DNA of 36,049 nucleotides from Dehalococcoidia bacterium (lineage in GTDB: Bacteria > Chloroflexota > Dehalococcoidia > SZUA-161 > SpSt-899), in NCBI GenBank assembly GCA_028711995.1, contig JAQTRE010000017.1, forward strand, positions 1 to 36,049, in the 5' to 3' direction. The position numbers were made by a program, and so were the translations under genes. Below are positions 24,018 through 32,858 of this stretch, one piece after another (positions within the stretch are counted from its first letter, which is position 1; each line of letters opens with the position of its first letter). The notes under the pieces are model-generated. The model made no database searches and had not been told where the DNA came from. It was given only the letters and a program-made list of their open reading frames with translations.

Positions 24018-25469
24018 CTACTTCAGGTTGATGTTCATCGCTTGATGCTGGTGATAGCGGAGGAATTTGGCGATAGCCTTTGCGGCGCGAGGCACCGAAG
24101 GGTAAACCGGCAAGCCTGCCTCAATACACGTCTGTTGCAGTTTCCGCCTGAAGTCGGCCCATTGAGGACGAGGATCGTCATTGATGACTACCGCCATCGG
24201 CTTGGCGGAGTTTTTTGACGCCTGGATCAAGAAGTCTATCTGGGTCTCAAAAAACGGAAACTCCCGGAGGGGAGACATCACCCGGGGATCGAGATTGACC
24301 AACAGAAAATCGATCTCCGAAGTCCCGGAAAGGAGCTGTATGGCACGTGTTGTTGCGTGCCTGGTAAGCGCGGCATCAATGGGATTGTTCACACTGACAC
24401 CGGCGGCGGTGAATATCTCTCTGAGCTGATTCACCACTGGGTTGGGGAAGCGCGGAACCTTTATGCCGGCACTCTCACAGGTATCGGTTGCCAGTACATT
24501 GACCCCTCCACCCAGCGCAAATATGGCCGCATTCGGTCCGACAGGCGCTCTGAAGAATTCGAACGTCACCAGCAAGTCGATCATCTCGTCGAGGTCGGCA
24601 GCGGTGATCATGCCTGTTTGTCTGGACAGGGTTTCCCAGATGACATCCGAACCGGCAAGCGAACCGGTGTGAGAGGAAACTGCCCTGGCGCCTCCCGCTG
24701 TTCTGCCGCCTTTCACGGCGATAACGGGTTTGTTGAGCGCCACTTGCTGCAGCAGCTCGAAAAACCGGCGTCCGTCTCTGAACCCCTCGATGTACGCGGC
24801 GATGGTTCGGGTTTGCGGATCTTCGGCCAGACACTCCAGTAAATCGGCTTCGTTCAGGTCGAGGGCATTTCCATAACTGATGACTTTGCTGAAATGAATC
24901 CCCCGGGCAAGACCGGACTCGATCACATAATTGGCATTACCGCCACTCTGGCAAAGGTATCCCACCGACCCGCTGACCTTGGAGAACTCACGGCTGAAAC
25001 TCAGCCCCGATTCCGGGCAGTAAACGCCCATGCAGTTCGGCCCAAGAAGGCGAACGTTCCCCTCGGAGGCGATCTTCAAAGCGGTCTTCTCCAGTTCTCT
25101 CCCGGCTTCACTTTCCGTCTCACTGAACCCGGCAGTAAAGAGGTTCACCACCTTGACGTTCTTATCCACACACTCCCGCATCAACTCAGGAATGGCCGTC
25201 GCAGGGATCGCTGCGATAACGTAATCGACCGGACCGGGGACATCCATGATGCTGCGATACGCTTTGAGGTTCAGTATCTCATCCTCACTGCGGGAGATGG
25301 GATATATCTTCCCGGAATATCCCGAGTTCATCAGCGCTTGCTGGAATACGGAGTTAGACTGGCGCTTTGGGTCGGATGAAGCCCCTACGATTGCCACTGA
25401 ACGGGGATGGAAGAGATACTCAATATATTCCGAAGAAGTTGATGTCTTATGCTTGCTCAAATTGTTCAT
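24018..25469 (-). CDS. NDP-forming acyl-CoA synthetase alpha-like protein (CoA-binding plus CoA-ligase domains)
   Basis: 483 residues from the ATG at 25469 (a TTG 23 codons upstream is possible). An N-terminal CoA-binding Rossmann domain (FHPRSVAIVGASSDPKRQSN, then GKIYPISRSEDEIL, LLGPNCMGVY) is followed by a succinyl-CoA-ligase-like region (VGYLCQSGGNANYVIESGLA) and the phospho-histidine loop SSHTGSLAGSD. Enzymes of this kind interconvert acyl-CoA plus ADP and Pi with acid, CoA and ATP. The ATP-grasp (beta) domain needed for nucleotide binding is absent, as in two-subunit forms. The gene before it on the strand is an ATP-grasp protein, but of D-Ala-D-Ala-ligase type rather than the usual beta type. 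The gap of about 140 bases suggests co-transcription. Confidence 0.85.
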   Translation of the reverse strand: MNNLSKHKTSTSSEYIEYLFHPRSVAIVGASSDPKRQSNSVFQQALMNSGYSGKIYPISRSEDEILNLKAYRSIMDVPGPVDYVIAAIPATAIPELMRECVDKNVKVVNLFTAGFSETESEAGRELEKTALKIASEGNVRLLGPNCMGVYCPESGLSFSREFSKVSGSVGYLCQSGGNANYVIESGLARGIHFSKVISYGNALDLNEADLLECLAEDPQTRTIAAYIEGFRDGRRFFELLQQVALNKPVIAVKGGRTAGGARAVSSHTGSLAGSDVIWETLSRQTGMITAADLDEMIDLLVTFEFFRAPVGPNAAIFALGGGVNVLATDTCESAGIKVPRFPNPVVNQLREIFTAAGVSVNNPIDAALTRHATTRAIQLLSGTSEIDFLLVNLDPRVMSPLREFPFFETQIDFLIQASKNSAKPMAVVINDDPRPQWADFRRKLQQTCIEAGLPVYPSVPRAAKAIAKFLRYHQHQAMNINLK

Positions 25470-25611
25470 CTCCCTAACCTTTCCAGCCAACTCCCCAAGA
25501 CTGATTGTCTCAGCCCAGGTTGGTCTAAATTTCCTCAACTGTTCTTGTCTGTAACATATTCACACAGCACAGATTATGTGCCTTTCCGGATGGTCTCAGT
25601 ATCGATTTCAC

Positions 25612-26685
25612 CTAGACAGGGTCTCTCCAGACGGATTGATTGGGCCGATGTGTAGCCCCTTCTGAATTGCCGGCAAGAATGGGTTCTCCCCAGACGGGAT
25701 GCCTCTTGGCCGCAAGCTCAACGAAGCGTTGCCCCAAGTCCCCATAGGAATAACCTGCGATTTCAGCTGCAGCTACTGTACTGGTATCCGGGCTGATATC
25801 GGGGTTGGGGTTTACGTCCAAGATGTAAAAGGCACCGTCTCTGATTCGCAGGTCGACACGGGCATAGTCTCGACACCCTGTCACCATATAGGTGGCCTTG
25901 CAAATCTCTTCTACTCTGCGGAGTTCGTCTTCGGTGAGTGGCGCCGGCAGCAGCGTTTTTATATTTTGATATGGCTCCGACTCCGGAACGAACTTGGATT
26001 CATAACTGCAGATCCGGTCATGCTGATCCGTGAACAACGAAAATTCCATCTCGGCCGGTGGCAGCATTTCAATAGTGCCGTCGCCCCAAAGCGATACATG
26101 TAATTCGCGTCCGTCAATGAAGTCCTCCACCAGTGCCGGTTGTTTGTACTTTTCAAGCACGTAGCAAATTCTGTCTTTGAGTTCCCCTTCCGTCATGACA
26201 ACCGCATTACGGTCAATCCCTTCACTGCAATGCTCTCTGGAAGGTTTGACGATGGCCGGGAAACGACGCCACCTGACGGGTGACGGATGATCGTAAATTT
26301 GCCATCTGGGGGTTGGTATTCCGGACTCATCTAGAAGTTGTTTCATGCGATATTTGTCCTGGGCCAGCGCAATGGTCTCCGAACTTGCACCTGTGAACGC
26401 GAAACCCCTTACTTCCAAATACTCCGGAACGATCCACTCGCTGTGCGCTACCCCGGGAAGACTTTCACACCAATTGAAGACTACGTATTCAAGAGGGTTG
26501 TAGCGAGCCATGATAGTGTTAAGACCGCTATTGCTCACCGGAGCCAGAATGGTTTGATAAACCGAACTGATTGCCTTTTCGAGTTGCGCTGTTATCTCGA
26601 GAACCTCTTCTCGTTCATGTGCCGACCAGTCCGGGTCCAGATTGAATAGCAACAACACGGATATTTCCGGGGAATCAATGTTCAT
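25612..26685 (-). CDS. ATP-grasp ligase related to D-alanine-D-alanine ligase
   Basis: About 357 residues. ATP-grasp landmarks: FPAIVKPSREHCSEGI (the Lys binds ATP), ALVEDFIDGRELHVSLWG, and the metal loop CRDYARVDLRIRDGAFYILD followed by VNPNPDISPD, where Asp and Asn coordinate Mg2+. The N-terminal 110 residues (LLLFNLDPDWSAHEREEVLE) form a preATP-grasp-like domain unlike that of true Ddl. These enzymes join a carboxylate to an amine or thiol through an acyl phosphate. The start used is the ATG at 26685; a GTG two codons earlier is possible. A nine-residue frame with a stronger ribosome site overlaps the start. It probably shares a transcript with the CoA-ligase gene; the substrate is unknown. 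Confidence 0.85.
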   Translation of the reverse strand: MNIDSPEISVLLLFNLDPDWSAHEREEVLEITAQLEKAISSVYQTILAPVSNSGLNTIMARYNPLEYVVFNWCESLPGVAHSEWIVPEYLEVRGFAFTGASSETIALAQDKYRMKQLLDESGIPTPRWQIYDHPSPVRWRRFPAIVKPSREHCSEGIDRNAVVMTEGELKDRICYVLEKYKQPALVEDFIDGRELHVSLWGDGTIEMLPPAEMEFSLFTDQHDRICSYESKFVPESEPYQNIKTLLPAPLTEDELRRVEEICKATYMVTGCRDYARVDLRIRDGAFYILDVNPNPDISPDTSTVAAAEIAGYSYGDLGQRFVELAAKRHPVWGEPILAGNSEGATHRPNQSVWRDPV

Positions 26686-26711
26686 CGCCACTGGAGGTTT
26701 CCCAATCCCAT
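26682..26711 (-). promoter_or_regulatory. Nine-codon leader frame coupled to the ATP-grasp start
   Basis: AAGGAGAACAATG gives a textbook ribosome site and start; the frame reads MGLGNLQWR and its TGA overlaps the ATP-grasp ATG as ATGA. It could be a leader that couples translation; the ATP-grasp ATG itself lacks a good ribosome site. A small inverted repeat GAGCG/CGCTC lies upstream at 26736-26754. Confidence 0.35.
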
Positions 26712-27180
26712 TGTTCTCCTTCGCAAGGTCAACTGGAGCGCCAGAGGGACGCTCTTGTCAGATGCCTTGCCTTTCGATAGTAGTCATGCCGTGAACCAGT
26801 ACTAGTGGCCTTGCTTTTGGAGCCGGTGGCCAGTCACCCGATTTACAGCAACCTTACGTATTCTACTGCATTTTTTACCCCTCAATCAAACCTTATTTCC
26901 TTCCAACACAAAATGAGCTTCAAAGATGTCGGGAAACTCGTTGTACTCCAATGCTGGAACGGGCTACCGAAGGCTCAAAACAAAGCCTGTGAAAAGGACT
27001 TTTTTCTGGTTACGTCATGCACCCACATCAGTCCAGGTCCAGAAAGGGGTGTTTCCGGATAGAATTACGTTGGATTTTCCGTAGAAATAAGTAGGTGTAC
27101 GGATGGCGCTGCGAGGCTTTCTTGCTTAAACTACAAGCCGTGACCAGAAGAAATTGAACTGACCGGAGATTGAGGGGGGA
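26712..27180. other. Divergent intergenic region without visible gene
   Basis: Bears promoters for the minus-strand ATP-grasp gene and the plus-strand Usp gene, neither of which I could place. An open frame on the plus strand here has no ribosome site and no recognisable content. Confidence 0.4.
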
Positions 27181-27534
27181 ATGATGTTCAAAACAATGCT
27201 GGTCCCGTTGGATGGATCCGAGACTGCGGAAATGGCCCTGCCTTTCGTGGAGGAGATCGCCACAAGCCTTAGTGCCGAGGTTGTTTTGGTCAGCGTCTTC
27301 GAGCCAGCCGACCCCCATATGGAACGTCTCCACCAAAGCTATCTGGATCGCGTCACCGCAAAGGTGCAAAAGGAACTCGAACACTGGGAGGCCCCAAAAA
27401 GCGTCTGGGTGAGCAACAAGGCTCTTTCAGGCAACCCTGTCGAGAAGATATTGCAGTATGCGGATGAGGGGGATGTGAGTTGCATCGCCATGGCCAGCCA
27501 TGGTTCGTCAAGTCATGGCCTCTGGGGAACATAG
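27181..27534 (+). CDS. Universal stress protein, first domain of a frameshifted tandem Usp
   Basis: Begins MMFKTMLVPLDGSETAEMAL behind GAGGGGGGA, a normal Usp domain start, and runs through VEKILQYADEGDVSCIAMAS to HGSSSHGLWGT, where it stops inside the nucleotide-binding loop. The rest of the domain (PLGNIAAKILRAADRPVLLI) is encoded in the -1 frame within the next entry. A one-base loss between about 27508 and 27534 would explain the split; so would a sequencing error or programmed -1 shift. Compare the intact tandem Usp at 12385-13302. Confidence 0.75.
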   Translation: MMFKTMLVPLDGSETAEMALPFVEEIATSLSAEVVLVSVFEPADPHMERLHQSYLDRVTAKVQKELEHWEAPKSVWVSNKALSGNPVEKILQYADEGDVSCIAMASHGSSSHGLWGT

Positions 27535-28130
27535 CTGCCAAAATCCTTCGAGCGGCGGACAGACCAGTATTACTGATCAGGTCTCAGGCCAGAGCGGAGG
27601 CTCTGCAACAAAAGAAGCTGATGAAAAGGATTCTCCTGCCATTGGATGGCTCCCGAGTGGGAGAGGCCGCCGTTCCATATGCAGAGTACCTGGCGCTTAA
27701 GTCAGGCGCGGAGCTTGTTCTATTCCAGGTCATTGAGACGGTGGCAACCGGGGCGGATGCGGCTTATGCACCGCCTTATCGGTCGGTCGTTGATGGGAAG
27801 CTGGATTCGAATATCCATGAACAGGCCTTTTATCCTTCCCAAGTGATGGAGAACAGGAGGGCGTTGGCTAAGGCATACCTGGATGACATGGAGAAGCAGC
27901 TTCGAGAGAAAGGGGTAAACGCCTCGACGGCCATAGACTTTGGAATCCCGGCAGATCGGATTGTCGACTATGCAGGGACGAAAGATATCGATCTTATCGC
28001 CATGTCCACTCACGGACGCTCGGGATTGGCCCGGTGGTTTGCCGGCAGCGTCACCGACAAGGTGTTACATGCAGGAGACACCCCGGTTCTGGTCGTCCGG
28101 CCACCAAAGGAAAAAGAACAAGGCAGTTGA
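27480..28130 (+). CDS. Universal stress protein, second half of a frameshifted tandem Usp
   Basis: The first 45 residues of this frame include the missing end of domain 1 (PLGNIAAKILRAADRPVLLI); from about residue 48 a complete second Usp domain follows, MKRILLPLDGSRVGEAAVPY to MSTHGRSGLARWFAGSVTDK and TPVLVVRPPKEK. Domain 2 keeps a full G-x2-G-x9-GS nucleotide-binding motif. If translated alone it could begin at the ATG at 27621, though the ribosome site there is weak. The original gene was probably one frame of about 316 residues from 27181 to 28130. Confidence 0.8.
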   Translation: MHRHGQPWFVKSWPLGNIAAKILRAADRPVLLIRSQARAEALQQKKLMKRILLPLDGSRVGEAAVPYAEYLALKSGAELVLFQVIETVATGADAAYAPPYRSVVDGKLDSNIHEQAFYPSQVMENRRALAKAYLDDMEKQLREKGVNASTAIDFGIPADRIVDYAGTKDIDLIAMSTHGRSGLARWFAGSVTDKVLHAGDTPVLVVRPPKEKEQGS

Positions 28131-28211
28131 GCCGCAACTGACCGGGTCTAAACCATGCTCACAACCTATTTTTTGAAGCTGTTGGCGATAAAGGTCAATT
28201 ATTAGAAGTCC

Positions 28212-28249
28212 GGCGCATTGACGTTCATCAAGCGCCAATCATATTTTTG
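28212..28249 (+). terminator. Probable terminator between convergent genes
   Basis: GGCGC-A-TTGA and TCAA-GCGCC pair (9 bp with one bulged A) around CGTTCA; ATATTTTTG follows some eight bases later. It would end the Usp transcript. The spacing of the T-run is not ideal. Confidence 0.45.
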
Positions 28250-28273
28250 AGCAGACGATTTTCGGAAAAAACC

Positions 28274-30463
28274 TCAGGCGAACCGCTCCACTTGAACCAG
28301 GCAGGTGTTCCCCGGAAATGCCCCTCCCGGTGAATACTGATCTCGAATCAGAACGTTAGGATTCCCGCCACGGTCGACGCCACTGCTGCCAGGTTGATAC
28401 CAGGCACCTTCTCCCATGGCGACCACGCCGGGCATGATCCGTTCGGTCACCCGGGCCCGGATAACCACTACTCCCCTGTCATTGAAGACTTTCACTTCGT
28501 CTTCATCGCCGATCCCTCGGGATTGAGCGTCCGCAGCATTGATCCACACCCGTTGAGGCTCGATCTCCCGCAGCCATGGATTGGTGTGAAAGATGGAGTG
28601 CGCCCGGCCTTTATGATGATAGGTAACCATTTGCAGCGGATACTTCTGGATGAGAGGATCGCCAGGCCCTTCCCAGGATTCGATGTACCGGGGAATGGGA
28701 GAGACTTCGGGGTTATCCACGTCGGCCAGCCGCCGGCAGTAGATCTCGATCTTGCCGGAAGGCGTGGGAAAGGGATGCTTCAGGGGGTCTTCGATCTGCT
28801 CCTTGAAGGCGATCTGCGGCCCGTCAAAATTCATTTTATGGACCCCCGCGCGTTTGAATGCCTCAAAGTCGGGAATCTCGCCGATCACGTCGCCCATGGT
28901 TGCCACCAGCTGACGGATGCCCTCCTCCTCCGGGATATCGAGGGACGGATCGGAGACGCCTATTTTTGGCAACAGTGCCCGGAAGATATCGATATCGGAC
29001 CTGACATCGGGCAGCGGATCGATCACCTTGTTCTGAGAGATGAAATACGGGCCGGATACCCAGGGCCGGGCGAAATCGTTGCGTTCCCAGAGCGTGGTCA
29101 CCGGCAACAGTATATCAGCATAGCGGGCGGTGGCGGTCATGAATTGCTCGTGTACTACGATAAATTCAAGCTTGTTGAGCGCCTCCACTCCCTTGTTGAT
29201 GTTGGGGAACTGGTTGAGGGGATTTCCCCCGACAATGTAGGCCATCTTGATATCGCCGGGATAACCTCCTGCCTTGCCCTTCAGAATGGCGTCCCACAGC
29301 TTGACGATATGAGGCCGCGAGCGAAGACGATGGCGCACATCGAGCGCCTTGACCTGCTTCTCGTAGGATGCGTCCGGGTTTTCAATGTTCCATCCGGGAG
29401 GGATCATTGAGCCGGCCTGCGCCCGCTCGAATCCCGCGGCGTTGCCGCCGGAGATACCGACGTTGCCCGTCATTGCCGCCAGAGTGGAGGCAGTGCGATG
29501 GTACTGTTCGCCGCGGGCGCTGCGACCCGGAGCCCATCCGGGGATAAGGGCTGCCGGATATGTGGTCGCATACTCACGGGCCAAAGCCGTGATGTCAGCA
29601 GCCGGGACGCCAGTCTTCGATTCGGCCCACTGCGGTGTTTTGGAAATGCCATCATCAGCACCCATCACGTAGTCTTTGAACTGATCAAAACCGATGGTGT
29701 AGCGATCCAGAAACTGCTGGTTGTGAAGGTTCTCCGAGATCATCACATATGCCATGGCGATCATCATGGCGGCGTCGGTCCCCGGCCTGATGGGTATCCA
29801 GCGGTCGGCAAGGATGGCCACGGTGTTGGAGTACCTGGGATCAATCACCACGATCCTGGCTCCGGCCTCCCTGGCCTGTATCAGGTGGAAGCAGGTATTG
29901 GTGCCGAACACCGATTCCGCCGGATTGGCTCCCCAGAGAATAATCAATCGGGAATTGACCAAATCGTCTCGGCTGTTGCCTGTGGTGAGGGTGCCAAAAG
30001 TGGCCCGGTTGGCAAAAACCCCGCCTTCCGCCGAGGCGCCACCCCATCCCGAGATGTTCCGTCCGCCGAACATTCGATTGAAACGGGCGATTATCTGGAA
30101 GCCGCTGTGAAAGGTGCTGGCATGTGGGCCCGAATAGACATGCGTCAGAATAGCCTCCGGTCCATAGGTATTCCGAATCCGCAGGATGTTTTCGGCCACC
30201 GTGTTCAGGGCTTCATCCCAGGTGACCGGCTCGAATTGACCCTCACCTCGCGGCCCTATCCGTCTTAGCGGAACTCGGAGTCGATCCGGGGAATATACCT
30301 GCTGCCGATAGGCCCGCCCTCTAGCACAGGCACGCAACTGCGGTTCTTCACCGTCATCGGTCTCGACCCGCACCGCCACGCCATCTTTAACGTGAACTTT
30401 GAGCACGCATCTTCCACCGCAATCATGGCATCCACCGGTGGGGACTATTCGGGTCTCATTCAT
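28274..30463 (-). CDS. Molybdopterin-dependent oxidoreductase, DMSO reductase family, catalytic subunit
   Basis: 729 residues from the ATG at 30463 (AAGGCGGTG upstream). The N terminus carries the [4Fe-4S] motif CHDCGGRC with a fourth Cys in LRACARGRA. Then come the Mo-bis-MGD domains: LIILWGANPAESVFG, VVIDPRYSNTVAILADRWIP, RPGTDAAMMIAMAYV, GNVGISGGNAAGF and IVGGNPLNQFPN. A Ser near 148 in SGWGGASAEGG lies where DmsA-type enzymes have the Ser ligand of molybdenum. No twin-arginine signal is present, so it should be cytoplasmic. No iron-sulfur or membrane subunit adjoins it, unlike respiratory DMSO/polysulfide reductases. The substrate is unknown. Divergent from tex. Confidence 0.9.
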   Translation of the reverse strand: MNETRIVPTGGCHDCGGRCVLKVHVKDGVAVRVETDDGEEPQLRACARGRAYRQQVYSPDRLRVPLRRIGPRGEGQFEPVTWDEALNTVAENILRIRNTYGPEAILTHVYSGPHASTFHSGFQIIARFNRMFGGRNISGWGGASAEGGVFANRATFGTLTTGNSRDDLVNSRLIILWGANPAESVFGTNTCFHLIQAREAGARIVVIDPRYSNTVAILADRWIPIRPGTDAAMMIAMAYVMISENLHNQQFLDRYTIGFDQFKDYVMGADDGISKTPQWAESKTGVPAADITALAREYATTYPAALIPGWAPGRSARGEQYHRTASTLAAMTGNVGISGGNAAGFERAQAGSMIPPGWNIENPDASYEKQVKALDVRHRLRSRPHIVKLWDAILKGKAGGYPGDIKMAYIVGGNPLNQFPNINKGVEALNKLEFIVVHEQFMTATARYADILLPVTTLWERNDFARPWVSGPYFISQNKVIDPLPDVRSDIDIFRALLPKIGVSDPSLDIPEEEGIRQLVATMGDVIGEIPDFEAFKRAGVHKMNFDGPQIAFKEQIEDPLKHPFPTPSGKIEIYCRRLADVDNPEVSPIPRYIESWEGPGDPLIQKYPLQMVTYHHKGRAHSIFHTNPWLREIEPQRVWINAADAQSRGIGDEDEVKVFNDRGVVVIRARVTERIMPGVVAMGEGAWYQPGSSGVDRGGNPNVLIRDQYSPGGAFPGNTCLVQVERFA

Positions 30464-30517
30464 GGCAGGCACCGCCTTTTGCGTCCATCTGCGTTTCCCA
30501 CTGACTCAGTTTTATTT

Positions 30518-30526
30518 ATTGTACCA
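30518..30526 (-). promoter_or_regulatory. Extended -10 promoter of the molybdopterin oxidoreductase gene
   Basis: On the minus strand TGGTACAAT, the same extended -10 as at yajQ. No good -35 is present. Start site near 30511, leader about 48 bases. Confidence 0.45.
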
Positions 30527-30550
30527 CTTCCGATGTTCCCAAAAAATCTT

Positions 30551-30574
30551 TAGCGTGATCAGTTTTCTACGCTA
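30551..30574. promoter_or_regulatory. Inverted repeat, operator candidate
   Basis: TAGCGT, 12 bases, ACGCTA, perfectly symmetric. It lies about 40-63 bases upstream of the oxidoreductase start site and 50 bases upstream of the tex -35, where an activator of the oxidoreductase would bind. Confidence 0.4.
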
Positions 30575-30623
30575 GTGAGCAAAATATATCATAATCACAT
30601 GGTGGCCCCCGATAGCAATTGCT

Positions 30624-30652
30624 TTAAGAGCGTGAGGCCTCTGTAGTACAAT
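30624..30652 (+). promoter_or_regulatory. Predicted promoter of tex
   Basis: TTAAGA, 17 bases, TACAAT. A start site near 30659 excludes the upstream in-frame ATG at 30651 as the translation start and supports the ATG at 30681. Confidence 0.5.
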
Positions 30653-30680
30653 GATTGATATCCGGTACCTGGAGATACGT

Positions 30681-32828
30681 ATGCTTGAAACTTATGGCGC
30701 GGTCATTGTCAACCAGTCTGGAGTCACTCCCCAGCAGATAGAAGCTGTCAAAGCCCTCCTTGATGAGGGAGCGACTATCCCATTCATTGCACGTTATCGC
30801 AAGGAGAAAACCGGGTCACTGGACGAGGTTGTACTTGCCGAAATACGGGACGGGCTGGCACGGCTGGCGGCGCTAGACAATAGACGCCAGGTGATTCTGA
30901 AATCCCTTGAAGAACAGAATGTGCTTACGGCCGAGTTACGCAGTTCAGTCGAATCGGCGGAAACGCTGGCCGCTTTGGAGGATATTTACCTTCCCTACCG
31001 TCCCAAAAGGCGTACCCGGGCTACCATCGCCAAAGAAAAAGGTCTTGAGTCTCTGGCCGGGCTGATATTGGCTCAGGAGATTGCTGATCCTTCTCATGAA
31101 GCTCTCGCATTCGTGAATATGGAAAAAGGCGTTGATTCGATTGAGGATGCGCTGGCCGGAGCGCGTGATATCGTTGCCGAGTGGGTCAATGAAGATGCCC
31201 AGGCAAGGCAGACCATACGCAGGCTCTTTTACCGGGAAGGCATTATTCAATCCAGCGTGGCTAAAGGTAAGGAAAGCGAGGGCATCAAATACAGCAACTA
31301 CTTTGACTGGCAGGAGCCGGTTGCCCGGGTACCCAGTCACCGTATGCTGGCGATGTTGCGGGGTGAGAACGAAGGATTCCTCAAACTGAAGATAAGACCG
31401 CCTCAAGAAAAAGCCCTGTTATTCCTGCACCGGCGCTTCGTTAAGGGTGCCGGTGCAACCTCGGCGCAGGTGGTTCTGGCCATAGAAGATAGCTATCCCA
31501 GATTGATGGCACCCTCTATGGAAACGGAGATCCGTCAGCAGGCAAAAGAACACGCCGATGACGAGGCGCTTCGCGTATTTGCGCGCAATCTTCGTGAAAC
31601 GCTAATGGCCCCGCCCATGGGACCTCGATCTGTCCTGGCGATTGACCCGGGTTTTCGGACCGGCTGCAAGGTGGTCTGCCTGGACCCTCAGGGCAAACTC
31701 CTGACCAATGCGGTCATTTACGTGAATCAATCAGCAGAACGGAGCAGGGAAGCCAGCCGGACGATACTCGATCTGATACAGAGATTTCACATCGAAGCGA
31801 TTGCTATCGGCAACGGCACGGCCAGCCGAGAAACGGAAGAATTCATTCGCGGACTGAGCTTGCCGGACAAGATGCCGGTGGTCATGGTGAATGAAAGCGG
31901 CGCATCGATCTATTCTGCATCTGCAGTTGCCCGTGAAGAGTTCCCCGATCAGGATATCACCGTGCGCGGGGCGGTATCCATCGGACGGCGGCTAGTGGAC
32001 CCTCTGGCAGAACTGGTCAAAATAGACCCCAAGTCCATAGGGGTGGGGCAATACCAGCATGACGTCGATCAGGGCAGACTCAAGAGTAATCTCGACGAAA
32101 CCGTCATGAGCTGTGTGAACAAAGTCGGGGTGAAGGTCAATACTGCCAGCCAACAGCTTTTGACCTATGTTTCAGGACTGGGTCCCGCTCTGGCAAAAAG
32201 CATTATCGCTCACAGAAATGAGAATGGACCGTTTCGCAGACGCGCGGACCTAAAGAAGGTCCCCCGGTTGGGACCGAAGGCTTTTGAGCTCGCTGCCGGA
32301 TTCCTTCGAATTGATGATGCGAATAACCCTCTCGATGCCAGCGCGGTGCATCCGGAGAGCTATCACATCGTAGAACGCATGGCTAGAGACATGGACTGCA
32401 GTGTGGCCGACCTCATACGCCGCGAGGACTTGCGCCGCCGGATTAATCTGGAGAGTTACATCGGAGAAAAGTATGGGCTGCCGACATTGCAGGACATCAT
32501 GGCGGAGCTGGCCAAGCCGGGGCGTGATCCTCGTGAACAGTTTGAGGCGGTCGCTTTTGCCGCGGGAATCAGAACGATTGATCAACTCACTCCGGGAATG
32601 AAGCTGTCCGGAATCGTGACCAATGTGACCAATTTTGGGGCTTTTGTGGATATTGGCGTGCACCAGGATGGCCTAGTGCATATCAGCCAACTATCGGATA
32701 ATTTTGTAAAAAACTCGGCTGATGTGGTCAGCGTCAATCAAAGGGTTAAGGTCACAGTGCTCGCGGTCGATGTGGAACGCAAGCGTATTTCTTTGTCAAT
32801 GAAGTCGGATGCGTCCCAGCCCGGATAA
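30681..32828 (+). CDS. tex: Tex family RNA-binding transcription accessory protein
   Basis: 715 residues. Tex N-terminal helical region (VTPQQIEAVKALLDEGATIP then FIARYRKEKTGSLDE); a YqgF/RNase H-like domain (VLAIDPGFRTGCKVVCLD near 320); the helix-hairpin-helix region (VSGLGPALAKSIIAHRNENG then FRRRADLKKVPRLGPKAFE); and a C-terminal S1 RNA-binding domain (GIVTNVTNFGAFVDIGVHQD then GLVHISQLSDNFV). Tex binds nucleic acid and affects transcription and stress survival. The ATG at 30681 has GGAGATACGT upstream and lies after the predicted transcription start; a start at 30651 would add ten residues. A GIY-YIG gene follows 30 bases downstream and is probably co-transcribed. Confidence 0.95.
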   Translation: MLETYGAVIVNQSGVTPQQIEAVKALLDEGATIPFIARYRKEKTGSLDEVVLAEIRDGLARLAALDNRRQVILKSLEEQNVLTAELRSSVESAETLAALEDIYLPYRPKRRTRATIAKEKGLESLAGLILAQEIADPSHEALAFVNMEKGVDSIEDALAGARDIVAEWVNEDAQARQTIRRLFYREGIIQSSVAKGKESEGIKYSNYFDWQEPVARVPSHRMLAMLRGENEGFLKLKIRPPQEKALLFLHRRFVKGAGATSAQVVLAIEDSYPRLMAPSMETEIRQQAKEHADDEALRVFARNLRETLMAPPMGPRSVLAIDPGFRTGCKVVCLDPQGKLLTNAVIYVNQSAERSREASRTILDLIQRFHIEAIAIGNGTASRETEEFIRGLSLPDKMPVVMVNESGASIYSASAVAREEFPDQDITVRGAVSIGRRLVDPLAELVKIDPKSIGVGQYQHDVDQGRLKSNLDETVMSCVNKVGVKVNTASQQLLTYVSGLGPALAKSIIAHRNENGPFRRRADLKKVPRLGPKAFELAAGFLRIDDANNPLDASAVHPESYHIVERMARDMDCSVADLIRREDLRRRINLESYIGEKYGLPTLQDIMAELAKPGRDPREQFEAVAFAAGIRTIDQLTPGMKLSGIVTNVTNFGAFVDIGVHQDGLVHISQLSDNFVKNSADVVSVNQRVKVTVLAVDVERKRISLSMKSDASQPG

Positions 32829-32858
32829 CTCGGGTCACTCAAATAATAAGCAAAGATC

